This document shows positions 34,141 through 45,110 of a stretch of 64,000 nucleotides of DNA, piece by piece. The stretch is from Spirometra erinaceieuropaei. Its lineage: Eukaryota; Platyhelminthes; Cestoda; Diphyllobothriidea; Diphyllobothriidae. How positions within the stretch are numbered: the first letter of the stretch is position 1; every line of letters starts with the position of its first letter. The notes under the pieces were generated by a model, which made no database searches, was not told the origin of the DNA, and was given only the letters and a program-made list of their open reading frames with translations. The stretch covers positions 188,599 through 252,598 of the forward strand of contig CACRXP010000089.1 in the NCBI GenBank assembly GCA_902702965.1, read 5' to 3'. The translations under genes and the position numbers were made by a program.

Positions 34141-34217
34141 ATGGTCGAATGCGAGCTCAGACAAAAGCAAAGGCCAAATCAAATAACGTGTGAATCTGTT
34201 CGGTCGTATACCTGTGC

Positions 34218-34407
34218 NNNNNNNNNNNNNNNNNNNNNNNNNNNNNNNNNNNNNNNNNNNNNNNNNNNNNNNNNNNNNNNNNNNNNNNNNNNNNNNNNNN
34301 NNNNNNNNNNNNNNNNNNNNNNNNNNNNNNNNNNNNNNNNNNNNNNNNNNNNNNNNNNNNNNNNNNNNNNNNNNNNNNNNNNNNNNNNNNNNNNNNNNNN
34401 NNNNNNN
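34218..34407. other. assembly gap (190 N)
   Basis: A run of 190 N. The sequence to its right is the repeat also found at 58070-58590, so the gap probably holds or borders another part of that repeat (inference). Confidence 0.99.
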
Positions 34408-34873
34408 GCAACGTAAGTTTTAACGATGTGATAACCAACGAAACGACATATGTGCGTTTGAGCATCTCTCACTTATGGGAAATCTGAATGCCTGTTAATT
34501 CTGGTTCACGTGGACTCACAAATCAGCACGTGCTCCGCACGCCCATGCTGAGATGTCATTGCCATACGGAAGGAAAAAGGGCTGAGGTCGACCCATTTTC
34601 GGCACAGTCCTTTGGCTGTTAATTTTAGAAAGTTCAAACGCGCTCTGACGCCACAACGAGACGCGCCAACAGTCGTGATTTGGAAGGTAACCATTTGACG
34701 GGAAAACTCGATCCTACCCAGACTACTACAATCGTTGTGCAACTCTCACCCATGTGAGATCTGAGATCCCTGAATGGGGCCTGGTGAATGTGGAGTTGGG
34801 AACCAGGTCATGGGTGGCATGCGTGGACTGGCTATTTAGCCTTGTAAGACACTGAGCCCACGCCCTTGCCAAC
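34408..34873 (+). repeat. interspersed repeat Q, copy 1
   Basis: Closely matches 58070-58590: GCTGAGGTCGACCCAT, AACGCGCTCTGACGCCACAA, CGACTACTACAATCG-type and GAACCAGGTCATGGGTGGCA segments in the same order. Lacks about 55 bases present in the other copy. Similarity stops at CCCACGCCCTTG. No protein seen. Confidence 0.88.
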
Positions 34874-35218
34874 TTTATATTTCCTTTGGACAATTGTGTT
34901 TGCGAGAATAGGAGGACAGGTATATGTTGTGCGTGTTCGTTCCACCAAGAAACAAGACATTAAATACGAGGGAGGAGCGAGTTTCGGAATGCAGTCGAGA
35001 AACGAGCTGATTCATTTCCTTTTTTCGTCCAATCACGCGCATATCACCATTAGTCCCAGAGACAGCGGAGGACTGCATTGCATGCGCCAGTCGAATTTCT
35101 TAATACTGAGACTTTCAAAATGCAAATCCTCCTACCAATTGAAATTTGCTGGGTTTTTTTACAATAAGAGAATTGGGTCTTAGTTACTTGTGCGTAATTT
35201 AAGTTTTGCAAAAGCTAC

Positions 35219-35374
35219 CTTTAGGGAGAAGGAAGTCGTATGATAGGTTTCCATTTCAGATATTTGTGCCTGAAACGTCTCGTGTAAAAACCGTTCACAG
35301 ACTGAGAAATACTGTAACTGGGTCTCATGCGCATTTATGGATGAAAAGTGGGATGCTCTTGACTTGATTTTGCC
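35219..35374 (-). CDS. possible exon of an unrecognised gene
   Basis: Minus-strand acceptor AAAACGCAG and donor GTAGCT bound exactly 52 codons in phase 0. It starts GKIKSRASHFSSINAHE and contains YFSVCERFLHETFQAQISEM. The composition is protein-like. It follows in phase from the exon ending at 37099 if they belong together. No family recognised. Confidence 0.4.
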
Positions 35375-35430
35375 CTGCGTTTTCATTACAAGCATTAGCT
35401 TATGAAAATAACAATACAAATCATTATGGT

Positions 35431-35701
35431 AGGGAGCGCTCCCCGATCGTTCATACGGAATTCACTCGTTCCCTTGTGCCTAATGGGCTCTCCCTCGAGC
35501 CCAACTAGCAGCCGTACAGCGGCACACGATATAGGCAGAATGGTGTTACCGACAAAGACAAGGGAGATTGGAATGGCCATTTCTGACTTATTTGACGTCG
35601 TCGGTCAGTCATACCCAACCCCGAAGTGTGGAACACCCGAGGCTCGAACTCGCGACCTGTTAGTTAGAAGTCCGCGCCTCTAACCACTGGGCCACGAGCC
35701 C
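35431..35701 (-). mobile_element. S2 SINE, inverted copy
   Basis: Complement of the S2 consensus: the tRNA head at 35628-35701 (GGGCTCGTGGCCCAGTGGTT on the minus strand, B-box GGTCGCGAGTTCGAGCC) precedes the body with GACTGACCGACGACGTC-like sequence and the GAACGATCGGGGAGCGC module. Confidence 0.88.
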
Positions 35702-36088
35702 AGGGTTGGATATGGCTGGCTGACGACGGCTAATAAGTCAGAAATGGCCATTCCAGTCTCTCTTGTCTTTGTCGTCAATGCAATTCTGCCTGTATCATGC
35801 GCCGCTGTGCGACTGCTGGTTGGCCTCGAGAGAGAGCCCATAAGGCATAACGGAACGAGTGAGTTCCGTAAGAACGATCGGTGAGCGCCCCCCACCATTG
35901 TATATTCCCGATCGAAAAACGACAGGGCAACGGGCTCTTGGCCCAACGGTTAGAGGCGTGGACTTCTAAATAACAGGTCGCGAGTTCGAGCCTCGCATGT
36001 TCCATACTTCGGGATTGGGTATGACTGGCTGAAGACGACTAATAAGTCAGAAACGGCCACTCCAGTCTCCCTTGTCTTTGTCGGTAAT
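35702..36088 (+). mobile_element. S2 SINE, direct copy
   Basis: Begins with the body (GGATATGGCTGGCTGACGAC), the module GTGAGTTCCGTAAGAACGAT, then a tRNA head at 35931-36003 (TTGGCCCAACGGTTAGAGGC, GGTCGCGAGTTCGAGCC) and a second body copy. It abuts the inverted copy at 35701, so the pair forms a head-to-head dimer. Confidence 0.88.
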
Positions 36089-36719
36089 AACATACAAACC
36101 CTTATACTAATGAAGATTAAACAGTGCCATTACTGAAATACAGTTTTTTTCCTGGCAGCTACGGCGCTCTAGTTCCAATTATATTTGACAATCTAAGCGG
36201 CCAGTTCTGAATTCAGTTTAATTTGTCCTTTTTTGTATTTCCAAACACATTTTTTTCCAAATCCACAGAATTGTCCTGCTTGTAGTCGAAATTAAATCAG
36301 ACTTTTTCTATCGTCTTGTCAAAATGCGTAGTTGATGACTCCTTTTAATTATTGGACTTCACAGTCTAAACCCTCAGAATTGTGCATAAAAAATCTGTCT
36401 TCGCTGATTACTCGTGACACTTATTTTGTATCAGGAGATTGACAGAAAACCATAGATCTGCCATCAGAAGAGAATTTGGAAATAACTGTCAAAGTCTCCT
36501 CGCAACTACGTTTGAGTTATTGGCAGCCGGCTTCTATATGACTATCTGCGAGGGCTTTGAGACTAGGCCCTCAAGAGGAAGGATCTACAGCCTTCTGTAT
36601 CAAAATAATGGGTAGTTGGCGAAGGCCAAGCCCATATTTAATGCAAATAATAATGTTGACGGAGTACTAACTTAGGTCCCGTGGTAAACCTCAGGTCTTC
36701 CACCCTAAAGTTGGGTTAC

Positions 36720-36823
36720 AAATGGTTGGCGATACAAATAAGCCATAGATAGCTAGATAATTCTCCCCTGACTTCGTTAGTGATGTGTCTTAATATCCTT
36801 TTTTTCTCGTTCATATGGGAGAA
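36720..36823 (-). CDS. weak exon candidate
   Basis: Acceptor ATATTGCAG and donor GTAACC bound an open reading of 34 codons starting FSHMNEKKRILRHITNEV. The phase does not fit the neighbouring exon at 35219 without another exon between. Composition alone is the support. Confidence 0.2.
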
Positions 36824-37098
36824 CTGCAATATTTTAAAATTTATAATAAATGACATAAAGTACACGAAACCTTGGAAATTTGCAAATGGAACTCGTCCTG
36901 CTTGTGCTACCAAACAGGTCCCCGCTATATGTTGCAAATATTAATATTCACAAGTAGACATGTTGAAGGCCAATTATCCTACTTAAAATTTTCTCCGATT
37001 TAACCTATGTCAAATGTTCATGTTGTATTAATGAAATATAAATTGTCTAGAAACCTTGCCAGGGCATAAAATTTTGACAACATTAACTGGCTACTCAC

Positions 37099-37458
37099 AT
37101 CAGCCTGAACTGTCGCGGTGAACATCGTAGGGCAGTCAGCCAAACCGTTTGCCATCATTGTGAGTACCCAATGCTCCAAGAGGCCTTGACAGACAGTGAA
37201 TATAAGACAAGTCATGTGAAAACGCCGGTTTTATATGAGATAGCGCGCTTAGGTGTTTTCGTGTAACACCAACGCATGGTAATCTGTGTTGCGAACGCGC
37301 CCTGTATAGTAACCCTGTGCACACGTGGGAGGGGACGTCTGCACACAAGTAAAAAGAGGTGAGCGGTTGGGTGAATGCCGAAGCAGAGGAAACACTTACC
37401 GAAATTGTTTAACATGATCTCCACGAAAAGCCTGCTTAGACGAGACTTTAAAAAGGGT
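37099..37458 (-). CDS. unrecognised gene, two consecutive exons
   Basis: Exon 37400-37458 (acceptor CCTACGCAG, donor GTAAGT) reads PFLKSRLSRLFVEIMLNNF plus one base. Exon 37099-37184 (acceptor CTGTCAAG, donor GTGAGT) completes Gly and reads LLEHWVLTMMANGLADCPTM then FTATVQAD, ending phase 0. The two join without a frame break over a 215-bp intron. Protein-like, mildly hydrophobic and conserved-looking, but I do not recognise the family. It may be the 5' part of the membrane protein at 28-29.8 kb (inference). Confidence 0.5.
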
Positions 37459-37507
37459 CTGCGTAGGAACTCAGAGCAGCAAGGGTAAGGATCGAGTGTA
37501 GACAATG

Positions 37508-37690
37508 CTAACAACCTGAGTTACAAGGCCCCACCCCGAGCCCTAAGTTTAGTCTATTTTGGTCACCTTACCCACCTAGCCTACTCCAATTCATGGAATC
37601 CACCAATACTGATAAAGTAAGATGACTGATCGAGCAGGATTTCTTAAGCAATTAATTTAGAATCCATCAGATGACTATCACGCCCGATTG
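37508..37690 (-). mobile_element. T1 SINE partial copy with core
   Basis: Begins within the A-box region (AACCTGAGTTACAAGGCCCC), then follows the left arm and core of the 28254 element (CATGGAATCCACCAATACTG, TTAGAATCCATCAGATGACT). The B-box half is missing. Confidence 0.65.
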
Positions 37691-38084
37691 ATTAATAAAC
37701 AATTTTAGCAGATATGAATAATTAACTCGATCCAATCGTGAAAAAGGTTTGCGTCATCATTTGCTTGTCAGAATCCCAATGTGAGTGAAGTCACACAGGC
37801 ATTGCAACGTAGCAGAGAGCGTATTCGGGCTAATAACCAATCCTCTAAGGTGCAACTCATGCAGATGTTCGAAAAAATACGCTCTAGAAGACCAACATGC
37901 TGTTGTGGGTAACTTGGATTTCATGTTAATTCTAAGCCATTTGCTTGGGCAACGTCATTTGACGAATCTCTTTCAGTCCCGAACGTATCAGACAGTCGAA
38001 AGTTACTTGTAGATACGCCAGAATGGTCATCTGTAGCCAATAAAATGTTTTTGTTAGTGGCACTCATGTTCAAGCTCAGACAAC

Positions 38085-38140
38085 CCCTGACTGATGGCGA
38101 AAAATAAGCCAGAAATGGCAATCTTGATGTCCCCAGTCTA
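38085..38140 (+). mobile_element. S2 SINE body scrap
   Basis: CCCTGACTGATGGCGAAAAA then TAAGCCAGAAATGGCAATCT aligns with the S2 body. Confidence 0.45.
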
Positions 38141-39050
38141 TGCTGTTGAAAATTCTTGACCGTTGCGTTCGTGTCACTATACGGCCAACAGCATGGGTTC
38201 TACACTCAGTGCCCCGAAACAAATGTCCACCTCTATCATCCAATTATAATAAATCAGTGAACACCGCTCTGATGGGAATATCGGACATTTTAGTTCAAAG
38301 TCTCGTGAGCTCCGATGAATATCACATGTCAGACGACCAGTGCAATATGAAAGGATTCGTTTAGCAGTTTACTAGATGTCCTGTTACGTGAGAACTTTAA
38401 CTGATCTGAAGAAAGCTGAATAAGTAAGAGAAAATGCGATTTCTTAATTATTAGCCTAAGAGGTCAAAAGACCAAATTTATCAAGGGAAAAGCAATTTTT
38501 ACAAATGTGGTGTCCAGACTCTAGACTTTATCATTATTAAACAGTGGGTTGAGCAGGATTATTTCAACAAGAAAGAAATGCGGTCGATAATTTAATAAAT
38601 ATATTATTCATGCATGCCAACAGAAGGCAAAAGAAGATCCTCGAAGAATGCTCCTTTCATCCACATGAGGTGAGAGTGCCATGCAGCGATGTGACTTACT
38701 TGTTATCATAAATAAGTGGGCTCCATTTTACCTAGTCACCTACTTTATTGCGGCTGAATTATGTATCAGCCTGAGGCTCAAGGGGGCAGCTTGCTTTGGA
38801 CCATTGAAGACATCCCAGATGATTTAACAAAAATCCTCATGCATTGAGCAGTTTTCTACATTCTCCTTAAAATTTAGCGAATATTCCTATGTTACAATTG
38901 AAAAGTCAAATTGGCGAACAAGTGTTTTCAGTAACTCTTCATCAGGCCAAAACGGTTAAAAAGAAGTTTACGTTATGCGAATTACATGACTTATAAATGA
39001 TTCGGGGACAATTAACATCCATCGTTCCCACGCCACTCGCATGACGAGGC
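38141..39050. other. unassigned stretch
   Basis: AT-rich, short ORFs only. Nothing recognised. Confidence 0.4.
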
Positions 39051-39099
39051 GTGCTATGGCGTGGTCGGCGTGGTCGGCGTGTCGTGGTCATTGGGTTTA

Positions 39100-39548
39100 G
39101 GGGGTGAGGGAGAGGGGGGCCATAGGCTGTGAGTACGTCGGGTACCTTGTGCACACACCCTGGCATCAGGAGGTTGGGACGACGTTGGGGTCGGCGTCGG
39201 CCACGGAAGACAGAGCGCCTGTGTCAGAGTCTTCTGACAGCATAGCACTGGATTGGCTAGCCGTATACCCACTGCCTCGGCTGTAGCTAGCACCAGTTGG
39301 CGTAGGCCTTTGGGGAAGCTTGCTGGTGTCCGGTAGCCAATCTGAAAGGCTTCTTTGGCATCGACTCGGTGATTCGTATCGACAAGATGTGCGAAAATAG
39401 AACTCGAGATCGATTTCTTCTCACCTTTGCCTAGCCAGGCCGGTATGTGTTCACGTATTCTCTTTTCCAAGCGCCTCGTTGTGCGGCCAATGTATCCCGC
39501 TCCACAGAAGCAAATGAATGAATCAAAAAGTGCTTTTGATGGACATGG
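39100..39548 (-). pseudogene. Penelope-like element GIY-YIG domain
   Basis: A continuous minus-strand reading gives DSFICFCGAGYIGRTTRRL, EKRIREHIPAWLGKGEKK, SIFAHLVDTNHRVDAKEA, FQIGYRTPASFPK and LATAEAVGIRLANPVLC. This is the full GIY-YIG C-terminus including the YIGRT core, arginine and glutamate (REH) region. The best preserved nuclease domain in the window. It then runs into a Pro/Thr-rich reading without homology (to 39054). RT sequence is missing upstream, so it is a fragment. Confidence 0.9.
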
Positions 39549-41380
39549 ATAATAAAGTAAAAAAATCCAACCTCTGCTTGGCTGCTTTTATGGGACCCAG
39601 ATGGGTCTTTAATAAAATTATTTTATTTATTTACTTTAGTTAGCCTCCCTTGAAAACCAAAAAATTTCCCTAGCGAAATTGAGGTAGAATAGCGACATTT
39701 CAAATGCACGTCAGCTGCACAAACTAGGTGAGGCCCAGTTCACCAAAGCATTTTTTTGATTATTTTCAAAATCCACCTTATACACATTTAAGGAAAAAGA
39801 ACACGGAATTCATTCCACCAGAAAGCGCTTTTTGCCAACCGACCGCTTAAGCATAGCGACGAAAACGTGGTCATCAAGAACCGCTGTTGATAAAAACTTA
39901 GAACAGTATAGTGGTTAAGTCTGCATACGTACAGCATTTCATAGTCAAAATTAAAAAACGCGAAGGTATTTAAACATTTTCTTAGCGTAAATTGTCAAAA
40001 AATAAAAGGAAGGGAGATATTAAGGCTAACAAATCCTCAAACACAGCCACGCTGCGAATAAGACTGACTGAACATATATACGGCAAGTTCCAAGTAAGAC
40101 GGGGGGAAAGAATCAAAAACAAATTTGATAAGACAGATATGTCTCAATACGATATGTGGAGGCAGGGAATATAAAAGAACGGCGCAAGGACGTTAAAACC
40201 TCAGACACAAATCAAGGGTGAGAATGAGGGAACCAGTTGAAAAAAAGCGTTCAAAAGTGACTGCTCCTAGAGCTCTTATATTAACTGCTGGCGCGGACAG
40301 CGCCCAGCATATCTAAGCTGACTTGTTCTAGTACTGTTCGTTCATGGAAGCGATTGTATTTGCGGAGGTTGTAGATTCTCTTTTGACTGTCTGTCGCCGT
40401 CATGTACCATGATTTTGGAAAATCTGCAGTTATTCTAGCTACCTTTTCTTATGAGCTTGACAGAGCCTAAGACAATGTTTTTGATTTCCAAGCGTGCTTT
40501 CAGGTCAGAAGATGATCGTCCGGTGTGGATACTGTTACACCCAGGACAGAGTTTGTACTTTCACTACAAAGAGGCCTTTCTTCGACGGAAATATTTGAAA
40601 TTATTGTGGCATTTATTTAATCTGCAGCGTCGTGAGTGCGTCGTATAAGTTTCGAGTACCGTTTGATATACATATGTTATATTAGACGGCTAGATAATAA
40701 AGTTACGTAAAAGGCTCTTGTATCTATTCCACCCACGTTTAACGTGTTACCATATTAAGTTAGCACCGCTATGGATAGGGGACACCTTATAAGCATGCTA
40801 TTGTGGTTTAAAAACTTTGTAATCATGTAGTTGTGTATGCTCTAAATCCAGACACTTTCTTATGTCGGAGTAACGAATACTTGAGTTGCTTCGTACTCGT
40901 CTGACTGGAAAAATAAAATGAAGTTAGTCCTAATCTACTTTTACTATTATGTCATTTTCAAAACCGCATACCGATCTCGCGATGAGATCACACTTGGGGC
41001 TTGGTCAGGGCAGAGTATTTTAAAGTAAGCTGAAAGTATGTACAAACCAGGGGTAAAGGCAGTCAGTAAATCAGTCAAATACATGTTAACGAAAAATTTG
41101 TGAAAAAACAATTATTATAATAGCCGTAACCAGAATGCAAGGTTCTGCATTTGAGGGAAATGGTTTGTTCATGCACTATGGGAGGTGGTCAGTAGCGTAA
41201 GAGACAAAAGGGTAAGGGAACGAAGAAAAATGCTTAAAGACCAATCGAATGCGTGGACGCCGGAAGACTTAGTTTGTATCTCTGCTGCTACAAAGTATGA
41301 ACAATGTTTTTGGATGTACTTGGTAGTAGAGGTAGTATCAGCGCCAGAACAAACGGCATACGGTGCGTAAGCCAATTATC
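39549..41380. other. unassigned stretch
   Basis: AT-rich DNA with short ORFs. Nothing recognised. Confidence 0.4.
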
Positions 41381-41384
41381 GACC

Positions 41385-41990
41385 GACAGCGCAAGATTGG
41401 AGGTGACTGCGCGGGGCTCTGTACGCCGGCGCCGGATCGATAAATCCATTGACTGAGTTCTCATCCGACGCCCAAACTTCAATCAATTCTCGGCCGGTTT
41501 CGCTTCCGGTGTGGGCGGCTATTTTGGTGGCTGCGATGTTAAACTCATGGCCCTTTTCGTAGGTGTGGCGGCCACTTGTGATGATGCGTCGCCTCGCCGC
41601 ACAGCCAGCTTATGTTCGTTTATGCTCGATCCGAGCTTGCACCCAGTCTTGCCTGTGTAGTTACAAGGACAGTTTTGACGCGGGATGCGATACACTACTT
41701 CAGATTGCTCCTCAAACTTTAACCGGTCTTTAATTTTCATGATCTTGCTGCCCATGGGGGCTTTGGGGCAGTGTGCAATTCCAACACCAAGCTTCGCAGC
41801 AATGCGCTCGGTTGCTTCGGAAACGTCCATGATGTAAGTGCCTGTTCCTCCGGTTTGCTGCAATGAGTTTGGATCCGTTTGAAGAGCGTTTTCTTGACTT
41901 GAAAAAAACGCACCGGGTCGTTCGATCAGTGTAACCTGCTCCAGAGAGACAATTTTCAATTCGAAGGTCGCGGGTGACAATGTCCGCCAT
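41385..41990 (-). pseudogene. Penelope-like element linker and GIY-YIG, frameshifted
   Basis: The minus strand reads YIMDVSEATERIAAKLGVGI then KIMKIKDRLKFEEQSEVVY, RIPRQNCPCNYTGKTGCKL and INEHKLAVRRGD, the linker and GIY-YIG start. A frameshift near 41570 moves to HTYEKGHEFNIAATKIAAHT, ELIEVWASDENSVNGFIDPA and PAYRAPRSHL, ending at a stop. It belongs to the same subgroup as the copy at 47350. CNYTGKTG replaces the usual CNYVGETG. Confidence 0.88.
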
Positions 41991-41999
41991 GTTTCCTAC

Positions 42000-43507
42000 A
42001 TCATGGCGATCGCCGGGACGATGACTTTAGCGTTGACTAGTTTATGGTGATAGCACGCTTGCGCTGCATTTACCGCATCATCTCTTCTCTCACCCTCCTA
42101 GGCGACATTTAATCAAGACGCCCGGAAGTCGGATCAAGCGCAGTGGCCGACAAAGCTAGAAAGCCCGTAAACGCCTGCCGCACACACACATGGTCCGCTC
42201 ACGACGGACCAGGTTTTCGCAGAACAAGGGGATGGCTCGGATCCGATCTGAGTTGCAGTGTCATGGTAACCACATTAAATAGGAGCCGCTGCGTCCTGGT
42301 TCTCTGTCCTGAGAGGAGGACAGAGGTATCCTGCCAGTTAGCAGCCTTTCAAGCCACGACTTTTAGAGCTTTGTGGTACTTCAAAAGCGGGTCTAATTAG
42401 TTGCAATGTGGAAATGCGCTGAAAGTCGATCTCACTCTATTTGGCTCTGTTGTTAAGCAGTCCGCTGTTTGAAACGGTCAGTCATCTGATGGGACGGTAA
42501 GGCGCAAACGGTTAGCGTCGGGTGAGCCCGCGCCTAAGCGTGCCCCAACACCTCTAATATGTGACATTTGTTATGAAGGACGCCGAATTTACGTTAGCCG
42601 GTTAACACCCGCTGCAGCCACACTGTCCCCATATGCTGGTTCCGCAGCAGCAACCCTGGTCTGCAATAAACACTAACAGGAATTTTAACTCCAGCAGAGA
42701 CAAGGGCGATAGCCAGCGCGACCGGGACTGTCCCTAGACGTGCCGCCATATCTCGCCCATATCCCATGGAATGGAAGTGCCAAAGAGGACAAATTATGAA
42801 GGACCGTTTGCGCCTTGACTATCAAACCACCATTCGGCCACTTCACACATACACGTATATTGGGTCGGCTGCGAGGAAAGGTTAGCCATTAGTAGGGAGC
42901 CTTACAAGCCAGGTTAGAAAGAGAGGTATGCCTTAAGTCCCGCTGCAACAATGCACATGGTTTGTATACGCAGCAGGAGCGCGAAGGCATTTACAAGCAG
43001 GTAACTAAGTGCCAGAGAACTGTCAAAACTTACGAGGCCGCGATGACCATGGTTTCCTGATGCGTGGCATATCATATGCACGCAATCCTTAAGACCCACA
43101 AGAGTGAGACACTGCCCCAAATTTAGCCTACGCCAGCACCCATCAAAGGCGAGGTAATCATTTAGTCATTGACCGGGAGGTAACGACAGTTCGACAGTCG
43201 TTGCCGACAACGTCCACCGTGTGGTCCACAGCAAAGTAAGAGTAGTCAGGTAACATGCGCGTGAATGAGTTTATAATTGGAGTAAGCCTGCACAGCATCT
43301 ACCGCACTCTCTCCTCCCCTCCCGCCTCAACCCGATGTTAAGATATAGTCAAGAATATCGGAAGCGGAAGAAGGCGCAGGTCACTGACACGGCCGGGCCT
43401 GCGCCTAGACATACCACCACACCCCCGGTCCACAACAAACACTTCACCAGGATTTTAACCAACAACAGCATAACGGCGGGCCAAAAAGGGGGAAGATGGC
43501 TGGGCTA

Positions 43508-43543
<36 letters not shown>

Positions 43544-44030
43544 TCTGCATACCCAGCTGGAGTGCAAACGCATTCTTAGGCAGGGCACCAACTTCCAGAG
43601 AACTGCTAACCAGCCTACGAAAGCCATGGTTCGTTGAATCATAGCATAACAGACTCATACAATCCTTAAGGCTCAGAAGGGTGATACGTAATCCTGCACT
43701 CAGCTTGAGCCATCACACTTCAAAGATCGGGTAACCAGTCAGTCATCGACTGAGAGGCACTGCTAACAAAACACACACACTCCGCACATGCGCAAGAGTG
43801 CCAGAGGTCTCTTTAAGAAGGAGCTGTTGCAGGCTCACTCTCAGCCCACCAGTACGTCACTCCACACAAAAACACAACTGGGCGCACTGCGTGGACTGAG
43901 TTGAGCCGTCAGTTGGCAGCCTTCCAAGCCACAGCACTCGGCACACCGTGATAGGCTCAGGCTCCGATCCCACATGCAGCAGAGTAGCCTTATGGAGAGG
44001 TAGTCTAGAAGCACACTGCCCACTTAGCTG
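42000..44030 (-). repeat. R repeat array (retroelement 3' tail)
   Basis: Several diverged units carry CATCTACCGCACTCTCTCCT, AGACATACCACCACACCCCC, ACCAGGATTTTAACCAACAA and CCAGAGAACTG. The unit starting about 43190 is nearly superimposable on 61332. A (CA)n run sits at 43509-43541. On the minus strand this directly follows the zinc-finger coding at 44030, and the same junction occurs at 63730, so R is the 3' untranslated tail of that retroelement. Confidence 0.75.
43509..43541 (+). repeat. (CA)n microsatellite
   Basis: About 16 CA units inside an R unit; shorter CA runs sit at the equivalent point near 61649 and 62683. Confidence 0.97.
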
Positions 44031-45110
44031 AGAGGTAGCAGTTGAGTGCTGGTGTTGTGAGGCGATTGGGGATGAAGACATGTGGTGTAGGTGTTGGTGG
44101 GAAAGGTGTGATGATGTGGTGTAGCCAGCGGGTGTCTAGCGCAGGTTCTGATAAATGTGCAGTAGCTGGATGTGCGGAGGCAGTGAGTGCGACGAATTCG
44201 TAAGTGACCGGGCAAGCTGATGGATGAGGTGAATGTGCAATAGCAATGAGGACAGGTATAGGCCGAGTCGACATCGCTGTATGCGGGGTTGCTGGTAGTG
44301 ACAGTAACAGGTGACGGGACGTCAGACGTTGTCATGTCGGTGTACAGAGGTGCATGGTGTTGGTGGAGATTGTCGCTGTTCTGGACGCAGTGGTTAGAGC
44401 AGGGGAGGAGGTGATGAGGGTGATTGATGGTGGTGGGGCAGCTACTGTGTGATTGGCGACGAAGGGGATGGCCGCTGTCGTAGGTTTTGTAGCAGAGGCG
44501 AGAGTGGAAGACAAAGTGGATGTCGGGTAGTTGGCGCATTGGACCCGAAGATGTCCTACGAGAACGACTGGTGCCCGCATGTTCCCTGACACCGTGGGCA
44601 TGTTGAGGACGGTTGTGCGTTGGCGTTGTGAGGTGAGGGCAGTTGGAATTTTCGAGCTTTGCGTTTGGTCGCATGGTCTTTGCCGACGTGGGCATTGAAG
44701 TCGCTAAGGACAATCAACTCATGCGCCTTCGACACAGACGCCAGGCGTGCGTGTAGGACCTCGTAAAATTTATTCCCTGCTGCGTCAGACCTAGTGGCGC
44801 AGGAGGTGGCTCATCAGGCGATCGTTGATGCCCTGCGGCAGACAGGGCAGTCGTCCCACGATGTCGTTCCGGATGGCAAAAACGACGACCGAGTCCCGTC
44901 ACTCTGCCTTGGGGCGACCGCTCTTGTATCAGGTGTAGCCTGCGTTCGTCTCCTTCAATTGACCTTTGTTGGAAAACTGTGTCTCGCGGAGAGCAGCGAT
45001 GTTCCCCTTGTAGCTCGCCAGCCCTCGGTGGACTAGAGGTGTCCTTCGTTTTGATCAGTTGCTCCTGGACTGCCAGAGTGAGCGAGCTCGCCTTAGCAGC
45101 CTGTGGAGTG
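44030..45110 (-). pseudogene. zinc-finger non-LTR retroelement, RT deleted
   Basis: The minus strand from about 45110 reads KRRTPLVHRGLASYKGNIAA, then RETQFSNKGQLKETNAGYT and FAIRNDIVGRLPCLPQGIND with several stops. Next come [20 protein letters not shown] and [14 protein letters not shown] (about 44665-44760), the DFNA motif of the apurinic-type (EEP) endonuclease of non-LTR elements. Straight after, with no reverse transcriptase, comes a C2H2 segment: CPRCQ...LVGHLRVQC (frameshifted) and YTCPHCYCTFTSSISLPGHL. The latter finger has lost its second His (IR for IH). So the RT between nuclease and fingers is deleted. Confidence 0.8.

Noticed and set aside
34141..34472. Four ORFs read across the N run on both strands
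   Set aside because: The residues are unknown because of the assembly gap; open frames through N are meaningless.
43335..43658. ORFs with HTHTHT / VCVCVC runs
   Set aside because: Readings of the (CA)n microsatellite within an R repeat unit.
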